DNA of 64,000 nt from Sva-07 sp963717385 (GCA_963717385.1 CAVQWE010000006.1:372001-436000), one strand, 5' to 3'; shown: positions 18,419-28,696, counted from the first letter of the stretch. Notes: generated from the letters alone by a model not told the origin. Made by a program: numbers and translations.

Positions 18419-19690
18419 TCAATCGCGTTCGGCAATTGCTTCGGACTCGCGGGCCGCACCGGCAAAAATGCCCTTGGCCATCAACGAACCCTCCGCTTTT
18501 CGGCGCTCACGGTACACCAACGCCCGCTGCGCATGGATTCCAGCGTCGTCGGGGGCTGCCCAGCCGGCAAGGTCGGCCAAGTGACATGCGAGTCGGGAGT
18601 CACCCGTGTCGCTCACCTGCATCGCCCGCTCGATCAGCACGCCCGCTCCACCGGCCAGCGCCGCGATCTCCGCTGCGAGCACCGCATCGGGCGAGGGCTT
18701 GAGACGGCTGGGCGCCCCGTCCCACCATCCTCCGAACTGGCGCCAGATGTTCCGAACAACGAATTCGGGTTCGTCGTAGAGGGGCCGCATGTAGGGCTTG
18801 GCCAACTCGGCGTCAGGCACCGACACCGAATGGATGATCGTGTCGAGCACCTCTCCAGCGTTCATCATCCCAACGACCTCGCTGACCAGGTGTTCCAGCG
18901 CGTCAGCGATGGTGCCGAGCACCAACCCGATCCGCTCACGACCCTCGATGGGGAGCCCGTGCGCGGGCAGCAGCAGCTCGGGGCCGTGGGCGGCCATGTC
19001 ACGCAGTGCAGCCGCCCACTCGATCGGGAACCGCTGGACCTTCTGCGGGTTGCCGGCATTGGGGAAGTTCCAGATGACGAAATCGCCGACGAACGCCCAC
19101 TTCTCGTCGGGCATCCAGCCCCAGAGGTGGTCGTCGGTTTCGCCACGAGCGTGATGCAGCTCGACGGTGCGGTCGCCGACGACGATCGTGTCGTGGGCGT
19201 CGACGACGTGGTTCGGTCGGGCGGTGTCGGTCGGGATGAAGTCGGGCGCCTCACCGCCCATTCCGAAGTCACCCCGGACGCCACCGAATTGGCGCGCGTT
19301 GATCAGCACGTTCCAGTCGTTGGTGTAGGCGTAGCGATCGAAACGGGTGGCGACGTTGCGATGGCCCACCACCGTCATCTCGCCGTACGCAGCAGCGAAG
19401 TCGGGGCTACCGCCGACGTGATCGGCGTGGCCGTGGGTGTAGACGAGGTGACTGACCGGAGTGTCTGACCAGCCCCGAATGGCCGCAACGACGTCGCTGC
19501 CCGTTCGGGCGTGCGAGGCGTCGAATGCGACGAGGCCCTCTCCCCCGTCGAGCACGACCGAGTGCGAGAAGCTCTCGACGATCGCCAACCCATCGGCCAC
19601 CTCGGAGAGCTCGTTGGTGATCCGGTTGATCGGTTCGTCGACGTTGCCGGAGTCGATCACCCGTGACGACAGTGCGAGCAGGTCAGCCAT
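18419..19690 (-). CDS. Alkyl-sulfatase-like metallo-beta-lactamase-fold hydrolase
   Basis: 423 aa. N-terminal MBL fold with the di-zinc motif YTHGHADHVGG, a later HHARGETDDHLWGW, and HGLPIEG supplying the last His. The C-terminal third has the alkyl-sulfatase dimerisation signature (NIWRQFGGWWDGAPSRLKPS). Type III alkyl sulfatases such as SdsA1 are about 650 aa and end in an SCP2-like lipid-binding domain; that domain is missing here, so substrate is uncertain. A TAGTGT hexamer lies 6 nt before the ATG, suggesting a leaderless mRNA. It is probably a late insertion between rne and rplU. Confidence 0.82.
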   Translation of the reverse strand: MADLLALSSRVIDSGNVDEPINRITNELSEVADGLAIVESFSHSVVLDGGEGLVAFDASHARTGSDVVAAIRGWSDTPVSHLVYTHGHADHVGGSPDFAAAYGEMTVVGHRNVATRFDRYAYTNDWNVLINARQFGGVRGDFGMGGEAPDFIPTDTARPNHVVDAHDTIVVGDRTVELHHARGETDDHLWGWMPDEKWAFVGDFVIWNFPNAGNPQKVQRFPIEWAAALRDMAAHGPELLLPAHGLPIEGRERIGLVLGTIADALEHLVSEVVGMMNAGEVLDTIIHSVSVPDAELAKPYMRPLYDEPEFVVRNIWRQFGGWWDGAPSRLKPSPDAVLAAEIAALAGGAGVLIERAMQVSDTGDSRLACHLADLAGWAAPDDAGIHAQRALVYRERRKAEGSLMAKGIFAGAARESEAIAERD

Positions 19691-19775
19691 GGCCGAACAC
19701 TACGCATCGAGCGAGCCCACCAGTTGGTCCGGGAGAACCTGAACTGTCACGGTTGGCCCGGCACCGTGTGACGGA

Positions 19776-20090
19776 TCAGATCTCGCAGACGCCACACGTG
19801 TCGTCGACGTCACCGCTGGCGCGGAACTCGACGGCGAGCGACTTCGACAGACGGCCCTTGGTGACCACCCGCATCGACTCGGCCATGCCGATCAACGTCG
19901 GCGTGATCAGGATCTGGAACCGCTCGTGGCGAAGCTTGCGGTACGCGCCGATGTTCTTTCCTTTGACGTTGGTGTCGACCGACACCTCGGCGACCTTGCC
20001 TCAACCGGTGGGTCGGATGAAGTCGATCGACATCGTGCCGCCCTTGCGTTCGAGCACGGTGCGGGCCTCGTCGGTGATCTCGATCTCCAT
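19776..20090 (-). CDS. HesB-like protein with in-frame TGA at codon 30 (candidate selenoprotein)
   Basis: 104 residues if TGA (20,003-20,001) is read as selenocysteine. The N-terminal part MEIEITDEARTVLERKGG and the C-terminal part after the TGA are in the same frame and read as one protein, with the TGA in the context PTG-U-GKVAEV, where HesB/IscA-type proteins have their first ligand Cys (G-C-x-G). The tail has two more cysteines, DDTCGVCEI. Known HesB-like selenoproteins carry Sec at this position. A hairpin with a GG-starting loop follows the TGA at the right distance for a bacterial SECIS. TAGCCT, overlapping the rne stop, ends 7 nt before the ATG, supporting this start. Alternatives: a Cys codon mutated or misread to TGA. 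Confidence 0.65.
19971..19986 (-). promoter_or_regulatory. SECIS-like hairpin
   Basis: GGTGTC-GGTC-GACACC, a perfect 6-bp stem with a 4-nt loop. The stem begins 15 nt and the loop 21 nt after the in-frame TGA. Bacterial SECIS elements need a short stem, a G among the first loop bases and about 16-37 nt from UGA to the loop; all hold. Short GC-rich palindromes are common, so this alone is weak. Confidence 0.5.
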
Positions 20091-20100
20091 ACCGCTGAGG

Positions 20101-21960
20101 CTATTCGAGCAGGCCGTAGTCGACGACCACACCGCGACCTTCACAGTCGGGGCAGATCTCGGAGTACTCGGTGAGCAGGCCCTCGCCGATGCGTTTGCGT
20201 GTCATCTCGACCAATCCGAGCTCGGTGATGTCGAAGACCTGCGAGCGGGTCTTGTCTCGCGCCAGGGTGTCTCGGAGCTGCTCGACCACCTTGGCCCGGT
20301 TGCCTCGGATCTCCATGTCGATGAAGTCGATGACGATGATGCCGCCGATGTCGCGCAAGCGAAGCTGCTTGGCGATTTCCTCGGCCGCCTCCATGTTGTT
20401 GTCGAACACCGTCTGTTCGAGGTTCGATTTGCCGACGTTCTTGCCGGTGTTGACATCGATCACGGTGAGCGCTTCGGTGTGCTCGATGATCAGCGAGCCA
20501 CCCGAGGGCAGCCAGACCTTGCGGTCGAGCGCCTTGTGGACCTGTTCGTGGATGTGGTACTTCTCGAACACCGACAGGTCACCCTCGCCGACGTCGTAGT
20601 ACTCGATGCGATCGGCGAGTTCGGGGTTGAACGCGGCCACGTAGTCGCGAATCTCGTGATACAGACGCTCGTCATCGATCAGGACGCCGCGATAGTCGGC
20701 ATTGAATTCTTCACGGATCACCCGAACTGCCAGCTCGGGCTCGCGATAGAGCAGGGCCGGTCGCTGTGTCGTGGCTGCCTTCTGTGCGATCTGATCCCAT
20801 TGTTTGAGCAGGATCGTCATGTCGGCAACGAGTTCGTCCTCGGTTGCCGTTTCGGCGGCGGTTCGAACGATCAGACCATGCTCGTCGGGCTTGACGCGAT
20901 CGAGGATGCCACGCAGTCGTTTGCGGACATCGTCCGGCAACCGCTTGGAGATGCCATAGGTCTTCGAGTTCGGGATCAGCACCACGAAACGGCCCGGCAG
21001 CGACACCTCTTGCGTGAGGCGTGCACCCTTGTGAGCGATCGGGTTCTTGGTGACCTGACACGTGATCAACTGCTTGTTCTTGAGGATGTCCTCGATGCGG
21101 GGGTCCTTGCCCTTGCCGCCTTGTTCGATGTCCTCCGGGTCGTACTGGACGTCGCCTCGGTACAGCACGGCGTTCTTCGGTGTGGCGATGTCGACGAACG
21201 CCGCCTCCATCCCCGGCAGCACGTTCTGGATCTTGCCGACATAGACGTTGCCGTGGATCTGGCTGACGTCGTCAGCGGGTCGGCTCACGTAGTGCTCGAT
21301 CAGGTTCCGGCCTTCGAGCACGGCCACCTGGGTCATCCCCGAACGGACCTGTACCGCCATGAAATACCGGCCGATCGGTTTGCCGTTGCGCTCTCGCCCG
21401 CGGCGCTGTTCGAGCGTTGCTTCGTCGAGTTCGGGCCCTGTCGACCGCGCCTTGCCGCGACCTCGACCACGACGACTCTTCTTGGCGCCGCCACTGCTCT
21501 CGTCGGATCGCGACGATCGGTTGGACTGATCGCCAGCCGACTCGGACTTGCTCGATGAGCCCCGCCGCCGACGTCGTGGCTCGCCGCTGGGTTGCTCCCG
21601 ATCGGTGGGCGCCTTCGCCGCCGGTCCAGGGGGTGGCGAGGTCGGGAGGGGCATCGTGTCGCCGATGCGGGGCTTGCGCACGAGAGCTTTCTCGGCCGCT
21701 TCGGCCGACGGCCGCCCTTCTTTCATGGGCTTGGGAAGCTCGACGTCGTTGCGGTCGTCGCCGCCACCAGCCGATGGGCCAGTGTCGTCGCCACCGGCAC
21801 CCTGGCCGGCACCTCGACGGCGTTGGCCACCGCGCGACCCGCGGCGACGCTTCGAACTCGAAGGCGATGTCGAGGAAGAACCCGGCGATGAGCCCGATGT
21901 CGCCTCAGGCGACGAGGCTCCGGAGACATCGGTCGGACGTTCGGAGTCGGTGTGATCCAT
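20101..21960 (-). CDS. rne: Ribonuclease E/G
   Basis: Endoribonuclease for rRNA/tRNA processing and mRNA decay. 619 aa from the ATG at 21960. The first 190 residues are disordered, rich in Ser, Gly and Arg (RRRGSRGGQRRRG, RRGRGRGKARS), likely an RNA/protein-binding arm, here at the N-terminus as in actinobacterial RNase E. Then an S1 domain (HGNVYVGKIQNVLPGMEAAFVDI), the 5' sensor/RNase H region and the DNase I-like site with catalytic Asp residues in VIDVNTGKNVGKSN and VIDFIDM. The Zn-link is CPDCEGRG, and the protein ends soon after it. Confidence 0.95.
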   Translation of the reverse strand: MDHTDSERPTDVSGASSPEATSGSSPGSSSTSPSSSKRRRGSRGGQRRRGAGQGAGGDDTGPSAGGGDDRNDVELPKPMKEGRPSAEAAEKALVRKPRIGDTMPLPTSPPPGPAAKAPTDREQPSGEPRRRRRGSSSKSESAGDQSNRSSRSDESSGGAKKSRRGRGRGKARSTGPELDEATLEQRRGRERNGKPIGRYFMAVQVRSGMTQVAVLEGRNLIEHYVSRPADDVSQIHGNVYVGKIQNVLPGMEAAFVDIATPKNAVLYRGDVQYDPEDIEQGGKGKDPRIEDILKNKQLITCQVTKNPIAHKGARLTQEVSLPGRFVVLIPNSKTYGISKRLPDDVRKRLRGILDRVKPDEHGLIVRTAAETATEDELVADMTILLKQWDQIAQKAATTQRPALLYREPELAVRVIREEFNADYRGVLIDDERLYHEIRDYVAAFNPELADRIEYYDVGEGDLSVFEKYHIHEQVHKALDRKVWLPSGGSLIIEHTEALTVIDVNTGKNVGKSNLEQTVFDNNMEAAEEIAKQLRLRDIGGIIVIDFIDMEIRGNRAKVVEQLRDTLARDKTRSQVFDITELGLVEMTRKRIGEGLLTEYSEICPDCEGRGVVVDYGLLE

Positions 21961-22306
21961 GGATGAAACGATCCCTTCTGGGGTGAGCAGCCACGAAGGC
22001 GCTCTGCGTGGCACGAACCGTCTGCGCTGTGCAGTGGGTTCGTGCCGATCGTGAACTCCGCCGGTTGGCGGATCCGGAACCAGCGTCTGAGCCGCAGCCC
22101 AGCGCAACGAGGACGACAACGGCCACGACGGCCGTCGGTGACCAGGCCCCGACGCCGAGCACTCCGATGAGCGATGCGTCGCCGGCACGGACCGGTCGTG
22201 CGCTCATGCGGGAGGTCGGATCTGTGTCGAAGGCCACTGGGTGACCAATTCTAGGCGTTCGATGCTCCATCGCAGGGATGGGGCAGGATTTGCGTGCGTG
22301 CCGCCG
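21961..22306 (-). promoter_or_regulatory. rne leader region
   Basis: 346 bp without a convincing gene, between rodA (stop 22,307) and rne. It contains a hairpin at 22,010-22,046: 10-bp arms GGCACGAACC and GGTTCGTGCC, 17-nt loop, 50-86 nt upstream of the rne ATG. RNase E of E. coli autoregulates through a structured 5' UTR; whether this one does is inference. A hydrophobic out-of-frame ORF overlaps but has no other support. Confidence 0.4.
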
Positions 22307-23461
22307 TCAGCGCATTCGCCGCATGTGTATCGACTGCACCACACCGAACATGGCGAAGTACACGATCAGTCCCGACCCGCCGTAGGAGATGAACGGGAGC
22401 GGCAGCCCCGTGACCGGCATGATCTGGACGGTCATCGCCACGTTCTGGAACGTCTGCCACAGCAGCATCGTGAACACACCGGCGCAGAAGTACGTGCCGA
22501 GGAGGTCTCGCGACAAGTGGGCGATCCGCCAGATGCGCACCAGTGCAATCACCACCAGTCCGAGCACCACTGCCGAACCGACCAGTCCGAACTGTTCGCC
22601 GATGGCCGCGAACGGAAAGTCGGCCCACATGACCGGGATGTCGCGCCCGTTGGTCAGCGGCCCCTGCAACCATCCTTTGCCCCACACGCCGCCCGTGCCG
22701 ATCGCCCGCATGGCGTTCTCGGCCTGGTACAGGTCGTCGGCGTCGGCAGCGGCCGGGTTGATCAATGCCCGGATCCGCGCAGCCTGGTAGCTGTTGACGA
22801 GACGGCCGACGAATGCGGCGAGCACCGTCGACACCGACAGCACCGTGATCAGTGCGATGTACCGGGCCTTGGCCCCAGCGACGAGCAGCACACCCATCGC
22901 CATCGACACCAGCACCGATGCCGAGCCGAGGTCCGGTTGGATGATCACCAAGACCGCCGGTGCACCCACGATCATCAGGCCTCCGAGGAACCTGGCGTAC
23001 GAGACCTCGTCGCTGCGTTCTTCTGCGAGGTAGCTGGCGAGCATCAGCAGCGTCGTGAACTTCGCCATCTCGGCCGGCTGGAAGTTGAACGGCCCGAGGT
23101 CGAACGAAATCCGGTCCTCGCCGGACGCGATGCCGACGAGGAACAACAGGACGAGCATCATCAGTGTGAGGCCGTACAGGAACCGTGCTCGGTCCTTCCA
23201 CCACTCGTAGTCGACCGACATCACGACGAACATGACGACGGTTGCGATGATCGCGAAGACCACCTGTCGGGTGGCAAAGGCATACGGGTCGGCGCTGATT
23301 CGGGTTCGAGAGGCAGAGAAGACGACGAAGAATCCGATGATGGTCAATGCGAACTGCACCGTCATCAACACCCAGTCGACGTTGCGACTGGGGTCGGCCG
23401 GGCTGGCCCCGATGTTGCCGAGGCCCGAGTCGGGACGACGCGAGAGGAACGAGGTGGCCAC
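22307..23461 (-). CDS. rodA: Rod-shape SEDS glycosyltransferase RodA
   Basis: Polymerises lipid II for lateral wall together with PBP2. 384 aa, about ten membrane helices starting near residue 30. Conserved SEDS elements: FNFQPAEMAKF, IIQPDLGSA, the loop with AIGTGGVWGKGWLQGP, and GLPLPFISYGGSG near the C-terminus. GTG start. It begins 6 bp after the mrdA stop, so the pair is co-translated. Confidence 0.95.
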   Translation of the reverse strand: MATSFLSRRPDSGLGNIGASPADPSRNVDWVLMTVQFALTIIGFFVVFSASRTRISADPYAFATRQVVFAIIATVVMFVVMSVDYEWWKDRARFLYGLTLMMLVLLFLVGIASGEDRISFDLGPFNFQPAEMAKFTTLLMLASYLAEERSDEVSYARFLGGLMIVGAPAVLVIIQPDLGSASVLVSMAMGVLLVAGAKARYIALITVLSVSTVLAAFVGRLVNSYQAARIRALINPAAADADDLYQAENAMRAIGTGGVWGKGWLQGPLTNGRDIPVMWADFPFAAIGEQFGLVGSAVVLGLVVIALVRIWRIAHLSRDLLGTYFCAGVFTMLLWQTFQNVAMTVQIMPVTGLPLPFISYGGSGLIVYFAMFGVVQSIHMRRMR

Positions 23462-23467
23462 GAACGG

Positions 23468-25678
23468 CTACTCGGTGGTCCGCACGCTCGAGAAGCGCCC
23501 GTCGTAGCAGCTGGTGTCGGCCAGTCGTTGAGGTTGTGCTGCGTGGGTCGTCGTGGTGTCGAGGGCATCGGACAGACGCACCGGATCGGACTGGGTGATG
23601 CCCGACATCTGCAAGAACATGCACTTCACGACGGGTGCAGCAGCCTGCGAGCCGTATCCGGACTTCTCGAGATACGCCGCCACGGTGTACGGCCGCGCCG
23701 GGTCGCGGCTGTAGGCAGCGAACGCCGAGGAGTCGTTCCAGGGATAGTTGCCTGCGCCCTGCGCCGTGCCGGTCTTTCCGGCGACCGGAATCGCGGCGTC
23801 CGGGTAGAAGTAGAACAGCTTCTCGCCCGTGGTCGAGTGGTAGTAGTCGCTGACGGTGCCCGGCCCGGTGATGACCCGTGCCAGACCCCGGTCGATCTCT
23901 TCCCACGACTCCTGGGCCAAGGGGAGCTGACGGACGACCTCGCCCGAGACGTTCGGCTCGGCGGCCAACTTCGCCGAGGTCAGGTCGACGTAGCCCTGCA
24001 CCGCCGAGTCGGGCACGCCGGGCTGGTACACGGCCTTGATGATCTCGGGTCGCATCACGTACCCCTTGTTGGCGATGGTGGAGTATCCCATCGCGAGCTG
24101 CAGCGGCGACGCCGACAGCAACCCCTGCCCGATGGAGAGCTGCACGTTGTCGCCGGTGAAGTAGCCCGACGCTTCCGATTCGCTGATGACCCCACGTCGA
24201 CCGTATTCGGCCTTGAGTTCGGCATCGGGGACGGTGCCGTCGAACGCGTACGGCAACTGGATACCGGGGTCCGAACCGAAGCCGAACTTGCGCAGCTCTT
24301 CCTGGAGGATCGGCTGATAGTCGTTCTCGGTCATGATCAGCTCGCCGATGCGGTAGAAGAACGCGTCCGAGGAAACGGCCAATGCCGTCTCGACATCGAC
24401 CGAGCCGTACACGCACGGACGGCCCGTTCCGCTACAGGTGGCATTGCGGTACACGCAACGCACGAGCCCGTCGTTGCACTTGTCGTCCTCGACCGACTCC
24501 ATCCGGTACGAGCCTTCGTCCCGGTAGTAGTCGTTGATGCCCATCAGTCCCGTGTCGAGCGCAGCGAATGCGACAAACGGCTTGAACGTGGAGCCGAGGT
24601 TGTAGCGACCCTGGATCGCACGGTTGACGAGAATCGATTCATCGGGGTCGATGGGTTCGCCGTTCTCGTCGACCGATGGGAAGAGGTCGTCGAACTTGTC
24701 CTTGCTGAGACCTGCTTCGAACCAACGGTTGTCGAAGGTCGGATAGCTGGCCAACGCGATGATCTGGCCGTTCTGGTAGTTCTGCACGACGACCGAACCG
24801 GCCGGAGCCTTGTAGGGCACCTCTCGTGGGTAGTCGGGGAACACCAGCGAGGTGAAGTTCGTGTCGGGATCACGAGGGTTGATCGCCACTTCGGCCTGGC
24901 GAAGCTTGAGCTGCGTCTCGAGGGCCTGCTCGGCGAACTGCTGCTGGTCGAGATCGATGGTGAGCTGGACGTCGTTGCCGTTGATCGGCGGGACACGGCG
25001 GACCTCGCGCACGATCCGGCTGGCGTTGTCGACTTCGTAGGTGACCGAACCCCACTTGCCATGGAGGTCCTCCTCCATGCTCAGCTCGACACCGAACTGG
25101 CCGACGCGCTCGTTCAAGTAGTAGCCGCGACCCTGGTAGAACTCCTTGGTCTCGGCGGTGATACGACCCATGTAGCCCACCACGTGGCTGGCGAGCGGAG
25201 CGTACGGATAGACCCGTCGTGATTCTTCGAGGATCTGGACTCCGGGAAGGTCCTCGACGCGTTCCTGGATGGCGATCGCCGTGCGCTCATCGACGTCTTC
25301 GGCCACGGGCATCGGGAGGAACGGGCTGTACACCTGGCTCGTGAAGCGTTCTTCCATCTCTTCGACAGGGACGTCGACCCAACCCGACAATCGGCGGAAG
25401 ATCTCGGCTCGGTTGTCGCTCTTGCGGATCACTTCCCAATCGACAGCAACGGTGAGGACACGGTCGTTGTCGGCCAGGATTCGGCCCTCTGCGTCGAAGA
25501 TGCGGCCGCGCTCGGGAAGCAACGGAACCGTGCGCAACTTGGTGGTGTCGACCTTGGCCTGCAGGGCCTCTTGCTCGACGGTCTGCAGGAACCAGATGCG
25601 CGCGCCGACCAGACCGAACAGGAGCATGCCGACGAGCGCGAGCACGCCGAGACGGGCGGCGCGCTTGTCAGCGGCCAC
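23468..25678 (-). CDS. mrdA: Penicillin-binding protein 2 (transpeptidase)
   Basis: Class B PBP that crosslinks peptidoglycan as RodA's partner. 736 aa, GTG start. N-terminal signal-anchor helix (about residues 9-28), pedestal domain, then the transpeptidase domain with the acyl-acceptor Ser in GSTFKPFVAF, SxN-type motif in AVSSDAFFYR (SSD, a common PBP2 variant) and KTGTAQGAG. A Cys-containing insert (CNDGLVRCVYRNATCSGTG) between the first two motifs could form disulfides outside the membrane. Last 60 residues are a Thr-rich tail. Confidence 0.95.
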   Translation of the reverse strand: MAADKRAARLGVLALVGMLLFGLVGARIWFLQTVEQEALQAKVDTTKLRTVPLLPERGRIFDAEGRILADNDRVLTVAVDWEVIRKSDNRAEIFRRLSGWVDVPVEEMEERFTSQVYSPFLPMPVAEDVDERTAIAIQERVEDLPGVQILEESRRVYPYAPLASHVVGYMGRITAETKEFYQGRGYYLNERVGQFGVELSMEEDLHGKWGSVTYEVDNASRIVREVRRVPPINGNDVQLTIDLDQQQFAEQALETQLKLRQAEVAINPRDPDTNFTSLVFPDYPREVPYKAPAGSVVVQNYQNGQIIALASYPTFDNRWFEAGLSKDKFDDLFPSVDENGEPIDPDESILVNRAIQGRYNLGSTFKPFVAFAALDTGLMGINDYYRDEGSYRMESVEDDKCNDGLVRCVYRNATCSGTGRPCVYGSVDVETALAVSSDAFFYRIGELIMTENDYQPILQEELRKFGFGSDPGIQLPYAFDGTVPDAELKAEYGRRGVISESEASGYFTGDNVQLSIGQGLLSASPLQLAMGYSTIANKGYVMRPEIIKAVYQPGVPDSAVQGYVDLTSAKLAAEPNVSGEVVRQLPLAQESWEEIDRGLARVITGPGTVSDYYHSTTGEKLFYFYPDAAIPVAGKTGTAQGAGNYPWNDSSAFAAYSRDPARPYTVAAYLEKSGYGSQAAAPVVKCMFLQMSGITQSDPVRLSDALDTTTTHAAQPQRLADTSCYDGRFSSVRTTE

Positions 25679-25821
25679 TCGGCTCGTCCTCGATCGTCGG
25701 AATCCACATCAGCATCACCATGACGCAAGGCATGTTACAAACGTGTTGCGGCCAGGGTCGATCAGGGAGCCGAACAATCTGGTGACAGTGACCACTCCGG
25801 TCCAGAGCGATCGGGTCGTGT

Positions 25822-26361
25822 TCACGTCGCTGGTTCGTCGATGGGCTGTTTCCACTCGGGTCGCCGCATCTTCAGACACCACCGACCGAGTGGCACGAGC
25901 ACCGGGCTCAGCAGTGCTGCCGCCGTGGCCACCACCGCCACCACGATGCCCAATTCGCCTTGGAACGGTGCTGGCTCGCCGATGAACGCGCGAGTGACGG
26001 GAATCATGACCACCCCGACTGCAGTGCCGAGCGCCGTGAAGATCGCTTCGAGCCACCAGTGCGGGTCGGCAGCGATCAGCGCGAGGAGTCCGCCGACAGC
26101 GCCGGCGATCGTCATGGCCGTGGCCGTCGAGCCGAGCGGTGTGCCCTCTGCGAGATCGAACATCACGCCGAACACGAACCCGACGACGGCCCCCCGTTCG
26201 CTACCACCGGCGACTCCTGCGGCGGCGGCCATCGCCATCATGATCTGGATGATCACGCCCCCGACCTGGATCTCGACGAAGATGGTGCGCTGCAATGCGA
26301 GGAGCACGAGCCCGAGAGGGATGACCCGCACCAGCGGGCCCTGCACGAACGACGCGAACAT
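25822..26361 (-). CDS. mreD: Rod-shape-determining protein MreD
   Basis: 179 aa integral membrane protein with about five helices and almost no soluble part; this plus its place between mreC and mrdA identifies it. FVFGVMFDLAEGTPLGS matches the family's conserved loop. It starts 6 bp after mreC. The 143 bp between it and mrdA show no other gene. Confidence 0.88.
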   Translation of the reverse strand: MFASFVQGPLVRVIPLGLVLLALQRTIFVEIQVGGVIIQIMMAMAAAAGVAGGSERGAVVGFVFGVMFDLAEGTPLGSTATAMTIAGAVGGLLALIAADPHWWLEAIFTALGTAVGVVMIPVTRAFIGEPAPFQGELGIVVAVVATAAALLSPVLVPLGRWCLKMRRPEWKQPIDEPAT

Positions 26362-26367
26362 CGACGC

Positions 26368-27600
26368 TTACTGATCGACTTCGGACAACGGCTTGTAGAG
26401 CACCACCCGCACGAAGTTCAAACGACCCAGGTCTGCGTACAACTCGACGTCGAGCAGCGGCCCCCCCGAACCTGGGCGATCGGCGCGGTTGACGACACGC
26501 CCGACCGGGATGCCAGTGGGTGCAAGGCTCTCGGAACCGCCGGCGGTCTCGACCAGGTCGCCGACCACGAGTTCGGACAGCGACGGTGAGTCCTGCACGA
26601 ACTTGATCTGCGGCAGACGCAATCGGCCGCGTCCCTCGAGCGCACCGTATTCCTTCTCGATCAACTCGGCGACGATCGTGGTGGTGGTGGTGGTGGTCGA
26701 GCCGGGCGCCGACGCGGTGTCGAGACCACCCAGCGCTCCGGGCAGGGTGGTCGACGTCGTGCTCGTTGCTGCCTGCTGTGCGGCGAGTTCGTTCAGGCCG
26801 GCGATCTCTTCGGCGGTGAGCCGCCTTCCGGTGAGCGGGTCGAGGACCGGTTCGCCGTCGGCACCGACCGCAGCGCCGGGAAGCGTCGTGTCCGGGACCG
26901 GGGACCCGTCGGGCAGGGTGACACCTGGGATGATCGGGCCGAGCAGCGGCGGCGCTGTCGTGGTCGTCGTTGCCTCTGCCTCGATCTCCGACGGTGTCAG
27001 CCCGGAAGGTGAGGTGTTGCTCGGGATCTGGTCGTCGCCCGGCGACGACGTGACCTTGACCGCCACCGAGTAGCGACTGTCGGTGACCAACATCACGCGC
27101 GACGTGCTGCGCATCACCTGGGTGACCTTGCCGACGAGACCGGCCTGGTTGACCACGGCCATGCCGACGGCGATGCCGCTCGTGCTGCCCTTGTCGATCT
27201 CGACCACCTGATCGAGATTGTTCGCAGCTCCACCGACGACGCGTGCGACTTCGGTGTCGATACCCGACAGCGACGGAAGGCTGTAGAGCGCCTGCAGCTC
27301 TTGACCCTCGATCACCGCCGCCTCGGCTGCTGCCTGGGTGCCGATCAGCCGATCGACCTGTTCCTGCAGCGCCAGGTTTTCGCGTTCGAGATCGTCATAG
27401 TTGCTGACCCCGTGCCAGAACCGTTCGATTGGGTTGGTGACGACTCCGGTCGCGGTCTCGACGGGACGCATCACCTGCGCGAAGCCTTCGCGACCGGCAT
27501 CGATCACCGCGTTGCCGCGCAGATCGAGCGTGAGGAGCAGTGCCGTGGTGAGCAGCAACGCGAGGATGACCCGCTTGCGCCCGACGGAATAGATGGCCAT
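26368..27600 (-). CDS. mreC: Rod-shape-determining protein MreC with large internal insertion
   Basis: 410 aa, against about 270-300 usual. N-terminal helix (about 10-28), a coiled coil (ERENLALQEQVDRL) and two beta-barrel halves of MreC. Between the halves, about residues 195-325, sits an insertion of some 130 residues that is Thr/Pro/Ala-rich, with Thr runs flanking two blocks (TTTTTAPP and TTTTTTT). The insert interrupts the extracytoplasmic beta domain without destroying either half. It was probably acquired as a surface loop or linker; the poly-Thr tracts are GTG/GTC repeats on the plus strand around 26,677-26,697. Confidence 0.93.
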   Translation of the reverse strand: MAIYSVGRKRVILALLLTTALLLTLDLRGNAVIDAGREGFAQVMRPVETATGVVTNPIERFWHGVSNYDDLERENLALQEQVDRLIGTQAAAEAAVIEGQELQALYSLPSLSGIDTEVARVVGGAANNLDQVVEIDKGSTSGIAVGMAVVNQAGLVGKVTQVMRSTSRVMLVTDSRYSVAVKVTSSPGDDQIPSNTSPSGLTPSEIEAEATTTTTAPPLLGPIIPGVTLPDGSPVPDTTLPGAAVGADGEPVLDPLTGRRLTAEEIAGLNELAAQQAATSTTSTTLPGALGGLDTASAPGSTTTTTTTIVAELIEKEYGALEGRGRLRLPQIKFVQDSPSLSELVVGDLVETAGGSESLAPTGIPVGRVVNRADRPGSGGPLLDVELYADLGRLNFVRVVLYKPLSEVDQ

Positions 27601-27631
27601 GGTGGTGACGTACGTCGTCGACGCCGAAGCG

Positions 27632-28666
<1,035 letters not shown>

Positions 28667-28696
28667 TGGATGGCCACCTTTCGCGAGCTGTCACAG

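Noticed and set aside
21905..22270. Minus-strand ORF with a hydrophobic stretch ending in GCGSDAG, lipobox-like
   Set aside because: It overlaps the rne start out of frame, lacks charged residues before the hydrophobic part in the right place, and has no recognisable homology; likely chance in the rne leader.
26677..26697. GTG-repeat tract as a CRISPR or tandem-repeat locus
   Set aside because: It encodes the poly-Thr run of MreC; no spacer-repeat pattern exists. No CRISPR array was seen anywhere in the window.
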